From Bathynomus jamesi (taxonomy: Eukaryota > Arthropoda > Malacostraca > Isopoda > Cirolanidae), in contig JAJOZX010003208.1 of assembly GCA_023014485.1 (NCBI GenBank), positions 396,001 to 460,000 on the forward strand: a DNA stretch of 64,000 nucleotides, in the 5' to 3' direction. The translations under genes were made by a program, and so were the position numbers. Positions 41,374 to 52,350 of the stretch are shown here, in pieces (within the stretch, counting starts at the first letter, position 1; each line of letters opens with the position of its first letter). The notes beneath the pieces are model-generated. The model saw only the letters and a program-made list of their open reading frames with translations. It was not told where the DNA came from and did not search any database.

Positions 41374-42028
41374 TTAAAAGCTATTTTTGCTTAGATGGCA
41401 CAAATAAAATTTGGGACCTACTGATCTTGTTTCAGAGGTCTACAACAAGAAAAAATGTGCAGTTTGATTTACAGATTGGAATAAATACAGATGCCAAAAA
41501 AATCCTTGCTCCAAGGTTTAAATAAGCTTATTTTCACGTGGGTACATACTGTTGTACACAATGAATAAATACACAAAGTTAAGTAATTCTATTAAAACTC
41601 ATCTAACTTTTAAAACTGAACTTATTCTATAGGGTAGTACCTATAGCCTAGTATAAGGTACTTATATACGTACATAGCTTTACCTTTAAACAGGATAGCA
41701 GGTTTGAAGTTCTTCACACTTTTGAATGTCCATATAAATTAATTATGTAATTTAAATTACCTATATTATATAATTTTCTGAAATATACAAAAAAAAAATT
41801 AAATTTTATAATAGGGCCAGATACTTATTCGACCAAATAACTGGGTTAGGTTAGGCTAGATAATTACCGATTTTTTTGAAAATTAGCAGACATTATATAT
41901 CTCAGTAAGAAAAATCTAATGGTATTTTTCTCAACGCTCTAGCTCAAACAGCTCCAAAGATACGGTGCTCCAAAGTTTGGTGGAAAAAGGTACTTGGTCA
42001 AAATGGAGGTGGGTATGGTCCACTGAAA

Positions 42029-42524
42029 TGGCTGTAGCGTCTATACTAACTTAATCAACACTAAAAATCTTGTTTTAGGTTAAGGTAGACATGTGTACCC
42101 AAAATTGGGTGAAAGGAGAAAAAAATCGGATGTGACATCAAATGACCTACACAAGGTCAAAGGTCAAAAATAAGATCAACTTTTTTTTTTATCACTGAGG
42201 TAAAATATGAATAGAAACAAAGTTGTAGATCTGCTTAAAAGCTTTAAAATAGGGTTTAAAAGGTCTCTGTAAGTGCAATAGGAGCCGACATATTTCATGT
42301 TGAAATATGGTATGACCTTGGAAATTGACCTTTTTAAAATTCGAAGGGCCATATCTCTGGATGTACAGTATTAGGAAAATTAATTACGTACAACAATATA
42401 TTCAGAATAAAAAATTAGAGGCATAATAAATGTGCTAAAATTCAATTCACTTTTCATTGTTCCTTATCACATCAAAAGGGAAGAAATTTTCAATATCATT
42501 AGGAAATTTTATTTCATATGTTTC
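42029..42524. other. Spacer between family B and family A elements
   Basis: Non-coding. Contains several 'aaggtcaaaggtca' and 'gaccttggaaattgacc' motifs, which look like sub-terminal repeats of one of the neighbouring elements. Confidence 0.35.
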
Positions 42525-44636
42525 TTACTCGTTCCATTGGGCCTTCCATTCAAACTTGGGCAGTTTTCGCCTTGATTCTAATGAGTTTAAGATAAACTTT
42601 TGACGGTTGTCATATCCTATTCTTTCCTGACATGCCTTTGTTACTAGGTTCACTGCCCTTTCCACACTTTGACTGTGGCATGGAAAGAAGCTATCTCCAG
42701 TGGCTTACATCGAGCTTGTAGTAGCTCATCGTCGCTAAAATTTTTAGCAGCGGTGTATAATGATCTCTTTTACCAATCGATCATCTCGGTGTAGTCAGTA
42801 GATTGGAAATTGAGGGTTCGAGGCAACTCAAAGTTTCTGGTACCTGAAAATCCTGTTCTTGAAATGATGATTTTCTGAATAGCTTGCTCCCTAATTTCTA
42901 GTCTCTTGTCAGTTAGCATTGATATGAGTATATTTTCTGGGTGGGCAAAGTAGGCGTTATTCTTTAATACTGGTTCTATGATTGATCTATGTTGTTCATC
43001 TAAATTTCGAAGCAAGCACATTAAATGGCAAAAGTTGTATGCACCATCAGTTGCATTAGGATGAGATTTTATCCTAAACCACTCTGGAGCATCGAACTGC
43101 ATAATAATCATGACTATATCTTGAAGGTTTTTATCTGGATTTGGCATTGAGATATATAATTGAAGGACCCTGTTGGGTAGAGTTAGCCAGCGAACATGGT
43201 GAAGGGTACCTGGGGATCGAGTGGACAGATCTTGAGAAGTGTCTCCAGTTTGCACTGCCAGACACATATCATAGAGATATCTTTGATCACTGCTTAACTC
43301 CTTCACGACATTTGCTGGAATTTCTTTAATGTTTCCCTTTACGCGAGAATATTTGACTACCTCCAATTTTGTTAAATCTGTTTTCAGTTTATTCCCAGTT
43401 GAACCCACAAGAGTATTTGGACCTGTTGTTTTACCATCAATGGCTTTGTAGACATGCATAAAAGGCAGCTCATTCAAATGCAAGAGGCACACCAACCACT
43501 GCACTGGACTGTTAAGATGAATTTCAATCAGTTTTATGGCTCCATTTACAGGAGTACCATCACAGTAAAGCTTTGATAGTATCTGTGCTGTTCGAGTCTG
43601 TAATAATAGTTATCAACTCTTCTGCTATGCAGCGAGCAGTTCCATTATCTGTTGTGACATGGTCTACATAGATGCTTCCAGGTTCTTTCACAATAACATA
43701 GTGTTCTTCTTTTATCTTTCCACTTTTAGTTAGTGTGTTATCTTTCCTTCCATCAGATCCAAAGCACTCTATCTTCAGATTTTCGGATTTAGACCTAAAA
43801 GTATTTCTTTCTCTTTCTAATTTCTTTCTGTCAAGCATGTTGGTGTGGTTAAGGATCCCCATATCTTTTAAAGCTGCATTGACTATTGCAGTTACAGCTC
43901 TACAACTTACACGATAATGGTCTGCTGTTAATGCTAGGTTTTTATAGGAGTGCCTGTTCTGAATATTCTCAGTCAATTCTAAATCGACCTCATAATCTAC
44001 ATCCTGACTCTGAATCTACATCCATGTCGTCTTCGATATTTTCTATAAATTCTGATAGTAGAACATTGGTGGCTTCAGTCATTTCTTCTTGTGCTTTTAG
44101 TTGATGGTTTTGTGCTTCTTGAGCTTTTGCTAAAGATCTCTGTTGAACTAGCTATGCGATCAATTGGTCCTAACTGATTTTTTCTTTGTTTTTGACCCAA
44201 AAAAGACTCCCATTCTGCCATTGGTATTTTATCCTTACACCTGCAACATTTCCTATCAATTCCCTTATCATAACATTCACAAGAAGATATATCAAGCATT
44301 TCATCATACTGAGCTACTTTTAAGGCAAAACTTTAATTTCTTCGATGTAACGGCACCTTGTTCACTTTTGAGGCTTCTTCTATTAGTCAACTGACTAAGA
44401 TAGATACCTTTGGAGTTAATCATAGGAAAAGAAAATTTCATCCAAATGTCTTCAATATCTTTTACAACAACCCTGTAACAATCATTAGCAGTTCCTGATC
44501 CTTTTGATTTAGCTTCTTCACGATGGCGCACAAAAAGGTAGTGTCTCACAACATCTGCTTTTGAAGGAGTCATGGCTGCTGGGAATTCTGTAGGATATCC
44601 AAAGGCTGCATTTGAGGACTTGCTTCTAGTAGTCAT
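42525..44636 (-). pseudogene. Family A mobile-element protein, long frameshifted copy
   Basis: Starts MTTRSKSSNAAFGYPTEFPA at 44636. Blocks in order: VRHYLFVRHREEAK; IEDIWMKFSFPMINSKG; MLDISSCECYDKG with CCRCKDKIPMAEW; an ATAIVNAALKDMGI-type helix; ECFGSDGRKDNTL; GSIYVDHVTTDNGTARCIAE; a CDGTPVN block near 43545; VQWLVCLLHLNELPFMHVYK and DGKTTGPNTL; then an alpha-rich C-terminus ending about 42525. At least four frameshifts. The 'SDGRKD' and 'CDGT' acids and the His-rich line suggest an RNase H-fold transposase, but that is inference. The related N-terminal piece at 5320-6643 shows that it is a repeat family. Confidence 0.55.
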
Positions 44637-45084
44637 AGTTTATATTTGGAAGTAAAATCAAATTATGTGTAATTTATAATTTATGATAATTCAAATTATA
44701 ATTAAAGCAAATGCAAATTATTTCTATTTATCTGGAAAATTATTTCTATTTATCTGAAACAAAAATATTAAGCATTAAACAAACAACTTATCATGTAGCA
44801 TATAACAACATCAAACATATGCATATATGAAGGTAAAAAAGGGAGGGAGGAGCATGTGATAGGGGTAGTAGGGTAGCACATGCTTGATTTTTTTAATATT
44901 TTGTTATGATGATAAAATGAAACTTCTCACATAGTGTACTTTTTAAGAAATAAAAAAAATTCCCATTTTTGACCCGGCCCAATAAAAAAAAAATATATAT
45001 ATATATATAATTATATTTGTGAAAATTGAGTTAGGATGAACTGAGTTCATCTTACTTTTAGATATCTTAACCCAATTTTATCTT
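44637..45084. other. Spacer
   Basis: AT-rich with a short (TA)n at about 44994-45008; no element recognised. The right limit of the family A element should lie here, but I could not find it. Confidence 0.35.
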
Positions 45085-45088
45085 TTAA

Positions 45089-45240
45089 CCCTGTCATTGC
45101 TCCCATCCTCGATCGGGGATCGGCATAGATCGTTGCTCCAGTCTCCGATCAGGGATCTATGTATTTTGAAAGATTTTATTTTTCCTGGAATAATGCGCAC
45201 TGCGGGAAGGGGTTTATGGACATTAGGAACAATGAAAGGG
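45089..45240. mobile_element. piggyBac-type MITE flanked by TTAA
   Basis: 152 bp between TTAA sites (45085-45088 and 45241-45244). The ends CCCTGTCATTG and CAATGAAAGGG are inverted copies with two mismatches. TTAA duplication plus CCC..GGG ends is the piggyBac signature. An internal GATCGGGGATCG / CGATCAGGGATC repeat forms a second pairable stem. Confidence 0.7.
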
Positions 45241-45308
45241 TTAAACACTACTAGAGTTTTGGAGTTTCATGCAACAGCTAATTGCTGATTATTTTTTATC
45301 AATGGAAG

Positions 45309-45514
45309 GTGTGGAATAAACTCATTTCATTCAACGAGGAAGAACTAAACAATGGGACAAAAGCTGTCAATCTCTCCATTCATGATGTTGATACAAATAA
45401 TATAGAAGGTGAAATTAAATGCCCGCAACAAATGTTCTACGTTTTGAACGCTTTAGGGGAACTTCAAAGTTATATTCGGTCATTTGGAACAAACCTCCTT
45501 CAGTATTTCATAGC
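45309..45514 (+). CDS. ZW10: ZW10 exon 5
   Basis: Starts VWNKLISFNEEELNNGTK after acceptor ATGGAAG and ends in LQYFIA at donor GC|GTAAGT, leaving two bases for the next exon. The stretch FYVLNALGELQSYIRSFG, then NLLQYFIA, matches human ZW10 VLLAFSVLGELHSKLKSFG, then LLKYILRP. This is the most diagnostic block for the gene assignment. Confidence 0.92.
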
Positions 45515-45615
45515 GTAAGTTTTATTTTTCTTAAAATTTACTTAATTTTCAAAGGTTAAACTGGAGCAAAATAAAATTGTAGGTTTTCCTTTCCTCGAGT
45601 CTAATTCTGTTTCAG

Positions 45616-45760
45616 GCCTGTTTTATGCGAATGCGGTGAATTGAAAGTCTCGTATCAAATTGATTCCAAAGTTTCTGTTATGCATGTCAAAAAGCCTTCA
45701 AGCCCGACCAAAGTTAAAGATACGACCTCGGCAGTGGAGGCCTTATTGCGGCTTGAAATG
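45616..45760 (+). CDS. ZW10: ZW10 exon 6
   Basis: A 101-bp intron precedes it. The first base completes Ala (GC|G), then PVLCECGELKVSYQI to AVEALLRLEM, with donor ATG|GTATGA. Aligns with human RPLASCPSLHAVIE and with PSPSEVFTKIRLVLEVLQ. Confidence 0.9.
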
Positions 45761-45876
45761 GTATGATTAAATTAGTAAGACTTCACTATATTGCCGCTGA
45801 TACAGCTTTATAAATAACTTGTGAAAGAGAAGCCAGCATTGATTGTTGCGATTGATTGTGCAAAATTTTGTTTCAG

Positions 45877-45966
45877 ATGTTTGACTTTTTAAATGAAAAC
45901 TTCTCGAAATATACCATACAAAAAGACGCTAAAGAAATCTCATTATTGTCACTACTTGGAACTGAG
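45877..45966 (+). CDS. ZW10: ZW10 exon 7
   Basis: Thirty codons, MFDFLNENFSKYTIQ to SLLSLLGTE, between TTGTTTCAG and GAG|GTAAGA, phase 0 at both ends. Matches human KQLLDLPLDTD...VPLAEMLGDMIW. The 116-bp intron before it is transposon-free. Confidence 0.9.
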
Positions 45967-46136
45967 GTAAGATTGGTATTTTCGAGCTTAACTGACTTAT
46001 CACATACTTAGATTGTTTGGAATCTGTTTTCTTAGAAATTACATTGGGTATGGTGTTTTTTTTTATTAGTATGATTCGCGTAAGAATGGGAATAGGATAC
46101 GAACTTAACTTTGTGCCTCGTACATTTTTTTTTAAT

Positions 46137-47654
46137 ATAATGAAAGGTTCTGGCTATCTGGCTTCAACAACTTTACTTCCTCTTTCCCTCCTCTTTTCCA
46201 TTCCGACGGCGCAGTTGCCGTCTCTTCTCCTGAAAAGCTGAACTCTTCGCTCAGACTTTGGCTTACGATTCAACCCTGGACGATTCCGGTGCTGTTCCTC
46301 CATCTCCCCCCCCCCCTGATTCTGACTCTGACTCTATTATGTCTGAAATTAGAATCTCTTCTAAAGGTGTTTTTTCTGCCCTATCTGGGCTCAACTGTAG
46401 GAAGGCGTATGGTCCTGATGGTGTTCCTCCTGTTGTTGTTAAGAACTGTGCTTCTGTGCTGACACCCTGCCTAGGCAAATTCATTCATCTTTGTCTCTCA
46501 TCTGGTACTGTTCCTTCCTGCTAGAAGTTCGCTTTCATTCAGCCTGTCCCAAAGAAGCAGGGTTGGCAAAAACCCAGCAAAAACCCAACTACCCAGCAAA
46601 AACCAATTGGGTTTTTGCTTGTTTTGGGGGTTTTTGCTTGTTTTGGGGGTTTTTGCTGTGTTTTTGCCAACCCTGCAAAGAAGGGTGACCGCTCTCAACC
46701 CTCCAACTATCGTCCAATTGCTTTGATTTCTTGCCTTTCCAAAGTTTTTGAATTTATCCTTAATAGGAAGATTCTTAAACACCTTTCTTCTCACAACCTT
46801 CTTTCAGATCGTCAGTATGGATTCCGGAAGGAACGCTCTACTGGCGATCTTGCATATCTCTCTGACCCTCTTGGTCATCCTGCTTTCGGGATTTCGGTGA
46901 AACTTTTGCTATTGCGCTAGACATATCGAAAGCTTTTGATGGAGTCTGGACAAATCTTTAATTTAAGTTTCTGTCCTTCTATCTGTACCTTCATCTCTAA
47001 TTTCCTTTCTGGCCGATCTACAGCTGCATCTTTCCTGGAAAGATCGCTATACTCTCTTTCTAAAACAGCTTCTTAGAGGTTAGGTGTGCTGTATCGCCTT
47101 CGAGGCTTTTCTTCACCCCCACTCAGTAGTTGCTGTCTCTGTACAGGGGTCTTGTTCGCCCCTGTATGGAGTATGCTTCTCATGTGTAGGGTGGTTCAAC
47201 CCACCCAGCTGTATTTGACTGGGTGGAATCAAAGGCTTTTCGTCTCATCACTTCCCCGCCTCTTGCTGATTGTTTGTCTTCAATCTCTCTCTCTCTCCGC
47301 CGCATTGTTGCCTCACTCTCTTTTACTATCGTTATCATAACGGACATTGCTTTTCTGAACTCTCTAACTGCATGCCTCCTCCTCTAAGGAGAGCATGCAG
47401 TACCAGACTTTCTACACTTTCTCATTCCTTTTCTGTCTAACTCTCTAACACAAGGGTTAATCGGTATTTTCAGTCTTTCATCTACTCAACCGATCAACTC
47501 CCGGAACAATCTTCCTCAATCCATCTTTCAAACGCAGACTGTCTAGGCATCTCGAAAACCCCGGACCTTGATTTTGGCTCTCTCCTTCTTATATGGGAGG
47601 GGCGCTTTTGCGGACATTTGCCCTTGGCTCCTCCTTCCTTCATAAAAAAAAAAA
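46137..47654 (+). mobile_element. Jockey-like LINE, internally deleted copy
   Basis: Read on the + strand: end of the endonuclease-RT linker (GLNCRKAYGPDGVPPVVVKN), NYRPIALISCLSKVFEFILN, SDRQYGFRKERSTGDL, ALDISKAFD-like, then an abrupt jump past the YADD region to the thumb/tail (KGLVRPCMEYASHV-like, SKAFRLI-like) and the 3' end with TTCCTTCATAAAAAAA. Same family as 57926-61040. An 118-bp hAT MITE (46558-46675) interrupts the PKKGDRSQ codons. Confidence 0.8.
46558..46675. mobile_element. 118-bp hAT MITE with exact 8-bp duplication
   Basis: Ends CAGGGTTGGCAAAAACCC and TTTTTGCCAACCCTG, flanked by caaagaag on both sides (46550-46557, 46676-46683). Its ends match those of the transposase-bearing hAT at 21594-25483, so it is likely mobilised by that family. 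The interior is a run of 'caaaaaccc' / 'gggtttttg' repeats. Confidence 0.9.
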
Positions 47655-48189
47655 TTGTTTACATCTTTTACTGTATTAGAAATTTTATTTATGGAATAGG
47701 TCTCGGTTTTCATTGTGATGGACACCCCTGGGTTGGCTACCTTGTCGTGATGGGGGGTTTGCTTATTCTGACCCAGTGGGCTGCGTCGGCTGGAGCTCTC
47801 AGCCTCCGTAGGGTTACTCATCGGATAGGCCCCTGGGGGAACCGGATTAAGAGCCACTAGCCCTTTGGCTCCCAGTATGGTTTTCCAGGGGAGTCTGAAG
47901 ATGATGTGCCCGTAGGGATGAGGTACCCCGTTTGCGCAGTTTGCGCTCGGCCCCCTTTTCTCGCCGGTAGGCAGTTCCTCACGTCCCCCGAGTCAATTTT
48001 CTTCGTTCTTCACTTCTACTAACGCTCGGGTGGTTGGCGACCAGTCCTCGTTCACGATCCCCGTCAGATGTGGTCCCAGAATGACGGTCCGTGGTCGTCG
48101 AAATCTCCTCCCCGGCCCAGTAACAGATGGTTTCATCTCTTCCTTTCCTGGTCTCTGCTCTTCTGGACTGCTCCCCCAACTCTTTCTTT

Positions 48190-51100
48190 AACACTCATAC
48201 AGGTGTGGTTCATGACCCCCGTCTCTTACAATACTCAATCGGATCTCCTTATCCGCCTCTCTTCTCAGAAGGTGACCCATGTTTGCCCTCATGGCCCCGC
48301 TGTTTATCCTTACATTTACTCATTCCTAGTTATCTTAACAAAATCAGGGCCGGTTACCTCCGATTTCCGGTCTGCCGTTTTGTCCCCAGGCCACGTCGAT
48401 GCTTCATCTGTCAGAAGTTAGGTTACGTCAGTAAGATGTGTCGCCGTGCGTCGCGCGTTTACGTTCATTGCATGTCCTCGGCGCATGGCTCCCCCTGTTC
48501 TAATCCTTTTCTCAGTGAAGAACCATGCCGCCGCATCCTTCCTCCTTTCCGACCTACAACTTTGAATGGAAAGTCCTGTCTGTCTGGAAGTCTGACAAGG
48601 TTGGCTTCCAGGAGGTAAGGTCTTCGTTTATCCTGGAGTCTCATTTGCTCAGTTTTTACACCCATCTCCGCTGCTCATCTCCTTCAGCCCTGGGCTTCCG
48701 CTGCCCCTCTTGCGCAGTCCTCCTCCCCATCCTCCCATTCCAGGCCTGTTCAGGCCCAGACTTTCTACCCCCGACTTTTGTATCGGTCTCTTCGTCTTCC
48801 TTCCCTCTCGCCTTTATGGCCTCTACTGCTACCTCTTCTTGGCTCTCTCCTCTCTTCTGCATCAATCCGTTAAATGATCCAATGCTAGCCTCTGGCGTTC
48901 GACCCCTTCTGCTAAATTTCCTTACCGAGGTCCCTCGTCCCCTCGTTCTTTTTTTTCCCCCCTCTTTTTTCCTGATCACACTCCGTTTTACCGTCTCCCT
49001 TGGGTTCCCCCACTTCCCTTGCGACCGTCCCGTCCGCTCTATTCCTGATGTAGTCATGCGGCCTGACTTTACTGTTCAGTCTGACGTCCACCCTCTTCCC
49101 CCATCTCTACCCCGTTCCTCAATCTCCTGATGCCCCGGGCGTTCTCTCTCCCATCCCCTCCTAGAAGTCGATTCGCTTCTCCCCGACCCTCCTCCCAATC
49201 ACTGTACCTCTTCTGTCCGCTCTTCGCCTTCCTATTCTTCGTCCCGTCCCCAGTTTTCTCTGCTCGTCCTACCTCTTGCCCTCCTTCGTCTCGGCCGATT
49301 ACTTCCCTCGTTCCTCCTGTTTTGCGCACCTGATGGCAGTAATCCTACAGTGGAACTGCCACAGCCTCCTCCCAAATTGGAAAGACTTTCTTCTCATCCT
49401 CGATTTTTCCCTGATTTGCCGTTGCCTACAGGAAACCAAGCTAGGAGTCCACCCGTTGCGCTCTCTCCACAATACAATACCTCTCGCCCCCTTCCCTCGA
49501 TCCCGATGCAGCCCCGCGTGGGGGCATGGCTGTCTTCGTCCAGTCCGACGTACGTGCCGTCTGCTCCCCTTCCCCTTCGCTCTGCTCTCCAGGCTGTTGT
49601 GGCCGGGTTTTCTTCCACAGCTCGTATAGGTCCGTTCCCTTTATCTTCCCCTGTCGCAAGAAGTTTCTTGCTGATCTTTCCGCTTTCCTTTCACAACTCC
49701 CTTCCCCCTCCTGGTGGACTTCAACGCACGTCATCCTCTGTGGCACAATACAGCTGCCAATTAACGGGTAACGTCGTGGTCTCCTTTCACTGTCTCTCCT
49801 TAATATCAGCCAGCCCACAGCTTTTTACTTCCATACCCGCACGATTTCTTCCATAGATCTCTCACTTTCCTCTCCTTCCGTCCTTGGCTTCTCTTGTTCA
49901 GTCACTTTGTACCTCAATGGCAGTGACAGGGTTCATACACACCTGCAAAAATATCAGGTTTTTTTTTTTTTTTGTGAATATCAGGGGAATATAAAATATT
50001 TAGGACTTAATTATTTGTAAATATTTTATAAATAATTTAACTATAAATTAATTTAAAATGTTAGTATAAAATAATTTAACAAAAACAAACTATTTGTTTT
50101 ACATTATATAAAACTCATGCATTTTGTTATCTAGTATTAATTTTTTGAGCCTGCCATGGGATTTTTGCATACGTTTTTTAAGAGTGGTTAGAATCAAAAT
50201 TAGGTTTTAATTCTGTTATATGAAATGTGAATTTATTTTACACCTTTTATGCAATTTTTATATAATGTTTATATATATTTATATATCGGGATCAGATCTG
50301 AAATATCAGGGGATTATCAGGAAACTTTATTCTTGGACCTGTGTATGAACCCTGAGTGACCTTCTTCCCATCCTCCTCCTCCTCCATACTTCCTTGGCTC
50401 TCCACTTTTCCTCCCCGTTGATATCTCGACAAGGCTGATTGGCATTTCTTTCGGTTTTGAGTCTCAAACCACCTCCGATCCGGGTGGCTTTGCCTCGGTC
50501 GATGCAGCTTCCACCTACTTCGACCAAATTACTCGCGCCACTCTATTCTCCATTCCCAAGTTAGCCTCTACCCGCTCCTCCACTTCTTCGGCCCCGTGGT
50601 GAAGCCAGGCATGCGCCTTGTCCGTTCGTCTTAAGAAGTTGGCCTTCCGGTGACTTCAGTGCAATCCGTCGCTTGCCTACCTCTATTGTATTCACTGATG
50701 GCTCTCGCTTGCCGCTTGGGGTAGACTGCGCAGCAGCCTTCCTGTCGGTGACCAAATCACTATGCCTTCTCCCAGTGGCTTCCATCTTCACTGCGGAGTT
50801 CTCGGCTATTCTTTTGGCCGTCCGTTTTATCTTGACGACTTCTCGTCCTTCGTTATTTACTCAGATTCCCATAGGTCTTGTTCTCCCTTGCTCTACTTAC
50901 TCGGTTGTGCGACAGATTCAGGAGTAGCTCGTCCTTCTCGCCGCAAGCACGAGGGTGCTACAGAAAGGGAGTTGTTGTCCCTGTCTTCTGACCCCGACAC
51001 CCATTTTCTGCACCGGATTTCACGTGGGTTCTTGGGGATGCCGTCCTTCGCCTGTGGCAACCCAATGGAAAGACGTGTCCGGGAATTTCCTGAGAGCCCT

Positions 51101-51376
51101 GAAGCCCTCGGTTTGCCCGTGGTTTTCCTCCTGCCAGCTCTGGTGCACCTGCGTAGTGGCCATACACTCCTCACACACGGCCATCTGAGAGAAGATCTTT
51201 CCCCCTCGTTCCCTTGTGGCACGAGAGGGCCACAAGGGAATCTCCTCTTGGCTTGCCCCACCTTCGCCATTGCACGTTCCCGACTCCTCTTCCCCTTTCC
51301 CCTTTCGGCTCTTTCCCTTCAGTTGGGCGAGTCCACGCCTGTACCGAAGGACTCCCTTTTTCATCCCTTCATTTAG
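48190..51376 (+). pseudogene. Remains of gag, endonuclease and RNase H of the second I-like LINE
   Basis: Motifs are spread over all three frames with many shifts, so this copy is old. The gag knuckle lies at about 48392-48490, the endonuclease at 49335-50600 (its GSD-H motif split by a MITE), and RNase H at 50690-50930. Between the endonuclease tail and the RNase H there is no trace of the YADD-type palm domain, a deletion of roughly 1.5 kb compared with the element at 32838. Confidence 0.68.
49927..50354. mobile_element. hAT-like MITE splitting the endonuclease SDH motif
   Basis: Ends CAGGGTTCATACACA and TGTGTATGAACCCTG are perfect inverted repeats. 'agtga' is repeated on both sides (5 bp; an 8-bp duplication would need mismatches). 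The interior is AT-rich with repeated 'atatcagg' motifs. It falls in the codons for GSD of the endonuclease in the second I-like LINE. Confidence 0.8.
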
Positions 51377-51714
51377 TTTGATCCAAGTTGGATCTCTCGC
51401 TCTCCCTACCGCTCATTGTGACCTTTCTCCCTTCCTTTCCGTTTTCTCTTTAACTGCTCCCTTCATCATTTTACCTTCTTCCCATTTTCTTGCGTTATCT
51501 CGTTAACTTTGTTTCGGAACGATATGACCCTGGCAGTCGAAGCGTCGGTGAAGCACTGCTATTATTTCCTTCCTTTACTGTAATGGAATGCATTATAATA
51601 AATAAAATTTTAAATATTTTCAAATTTCGTTCTTATTTTAGAGTGGGAGTATTGTGCGTTATTCCTGACTGTGAAAAAGATAATTTTACTTATATATGTC
51701 GCTCTTTATTTCAG

Positions 51715-51840
51715 ATCGGAGATGAGTTTATTAAACTGGTTTTAAATAGTTGCCTTGAAGAGTCTGTTCCTTGCGAGAGAAAGGACCTTCAATGCTTCAA
51801 TAAGGTTCAAACGCGAGTTGAAGAATTCCATAACTTTTTA
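51715..51840 (+). CDS. ZW10: ZW10 exon 8
   Basis: Forty-two codons, IGDEFIKLVLNSCLEESVPC to VQTRVEEFHNFL. Aligns with human ZW10 [20 protein letters not shown] and EEFENAL. Two donors lie close together: TTTA|GTAAGG at 51841 and ATCG|GTAAGT at 51851. The second is a better splice consensus but leads into a stop when joined to the next recognisable exon. The first keeps phase 0 and gives alignment length close to human, so I chose it. Confidence 0.85.
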
Positions 51841-51850
51841 GTAAGGATCG

Positions 51851-52342
51851 GTAAGTCAGCCCCAAATGTGTATGGTGAGAATCAGAATAATTGCAATTAA
51901 AGTTTGCTGTCTTTAAAATTGAAGTGAATTTTGTTTTCTCAATTTAGTCGCATAAATTTCATAAATAAAATGACCTTTATACCTACTACTAATTGGTAAT
52001 CAGAACAGTATATCCATCAAAACCATCTGAAATACACAAAATTGACATTTTGAAAACTCACTAGTTCACATCCCATCCCATCCGCGAGTATGGATAATAT
52101 TTGTATTTGCTTGGCGGGTATTTAGTGATTGTTCAAATACGAGAGAGAGATACTGTATTTGCGTTCGCATTACGTGAAAACGGGTAAAGTCTACGAGGTA
52201 TGGATGGACACAAGGGTACGGGTGTAGGAAGTTTCCCGCGTAACCAGTGGAGGTTTTCAGTGGTCTTTATTTAAATTCATGAGTCAGCTTCATCGAGTAA
52301 TTAACTTTTGTTGAATTTCAGGTAGTATTCTTTTCAGCGCTA
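51851..52342. other. Start of intron 8
   Basis: No element recognised before the hAT. Confidence 0.4.
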
Positions 52343-52350
52343 GGTATTGG

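Larger units (their letters stand above)
39590..42028 (-). mobile_element. Family B DNA-transposon-like element with long inverted repeats
   Basis: Arms at about 39590-39757 and 41885-42028 are inverted copies of each other (markers: tggaccatacc, ccaaactttggagc, atctaatgg/ccattagat, tgtctgct). Between them lie two minus-strand coding blocks (39777-40853) and a younger hAT MITE (40933-41373). Long inverted repeats around a minus-strand gene suggest a DNA transposon, but target duplications were not found and the superfamily is unknown to me. Confidence 0.55.
47690..51376 (+). mobile_element. Second I-like LINE, decayed, lacking reverse transcriptase
   Basis: Leader-like sequence (about 47690-48060), gag zinc knuckle (CFICQKLGYVSKMC, then VHCMSSAHGSPC), endonuclease (ILQWNCHSLLPNW, CLQETKLGVHPL), then RNase H (IVFTDGSRLPLGVDCAAAFL, IFTAEFSAILLAV) and the C-terminal zinc segment (HTLLTHGHL, LLACPTFAIARS). 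The order is that of the LINE at 32838 but the whole reverse transcriptase is absent, and frames shift often. A MITE sits at 49927-50354. Confidence 0.72.
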
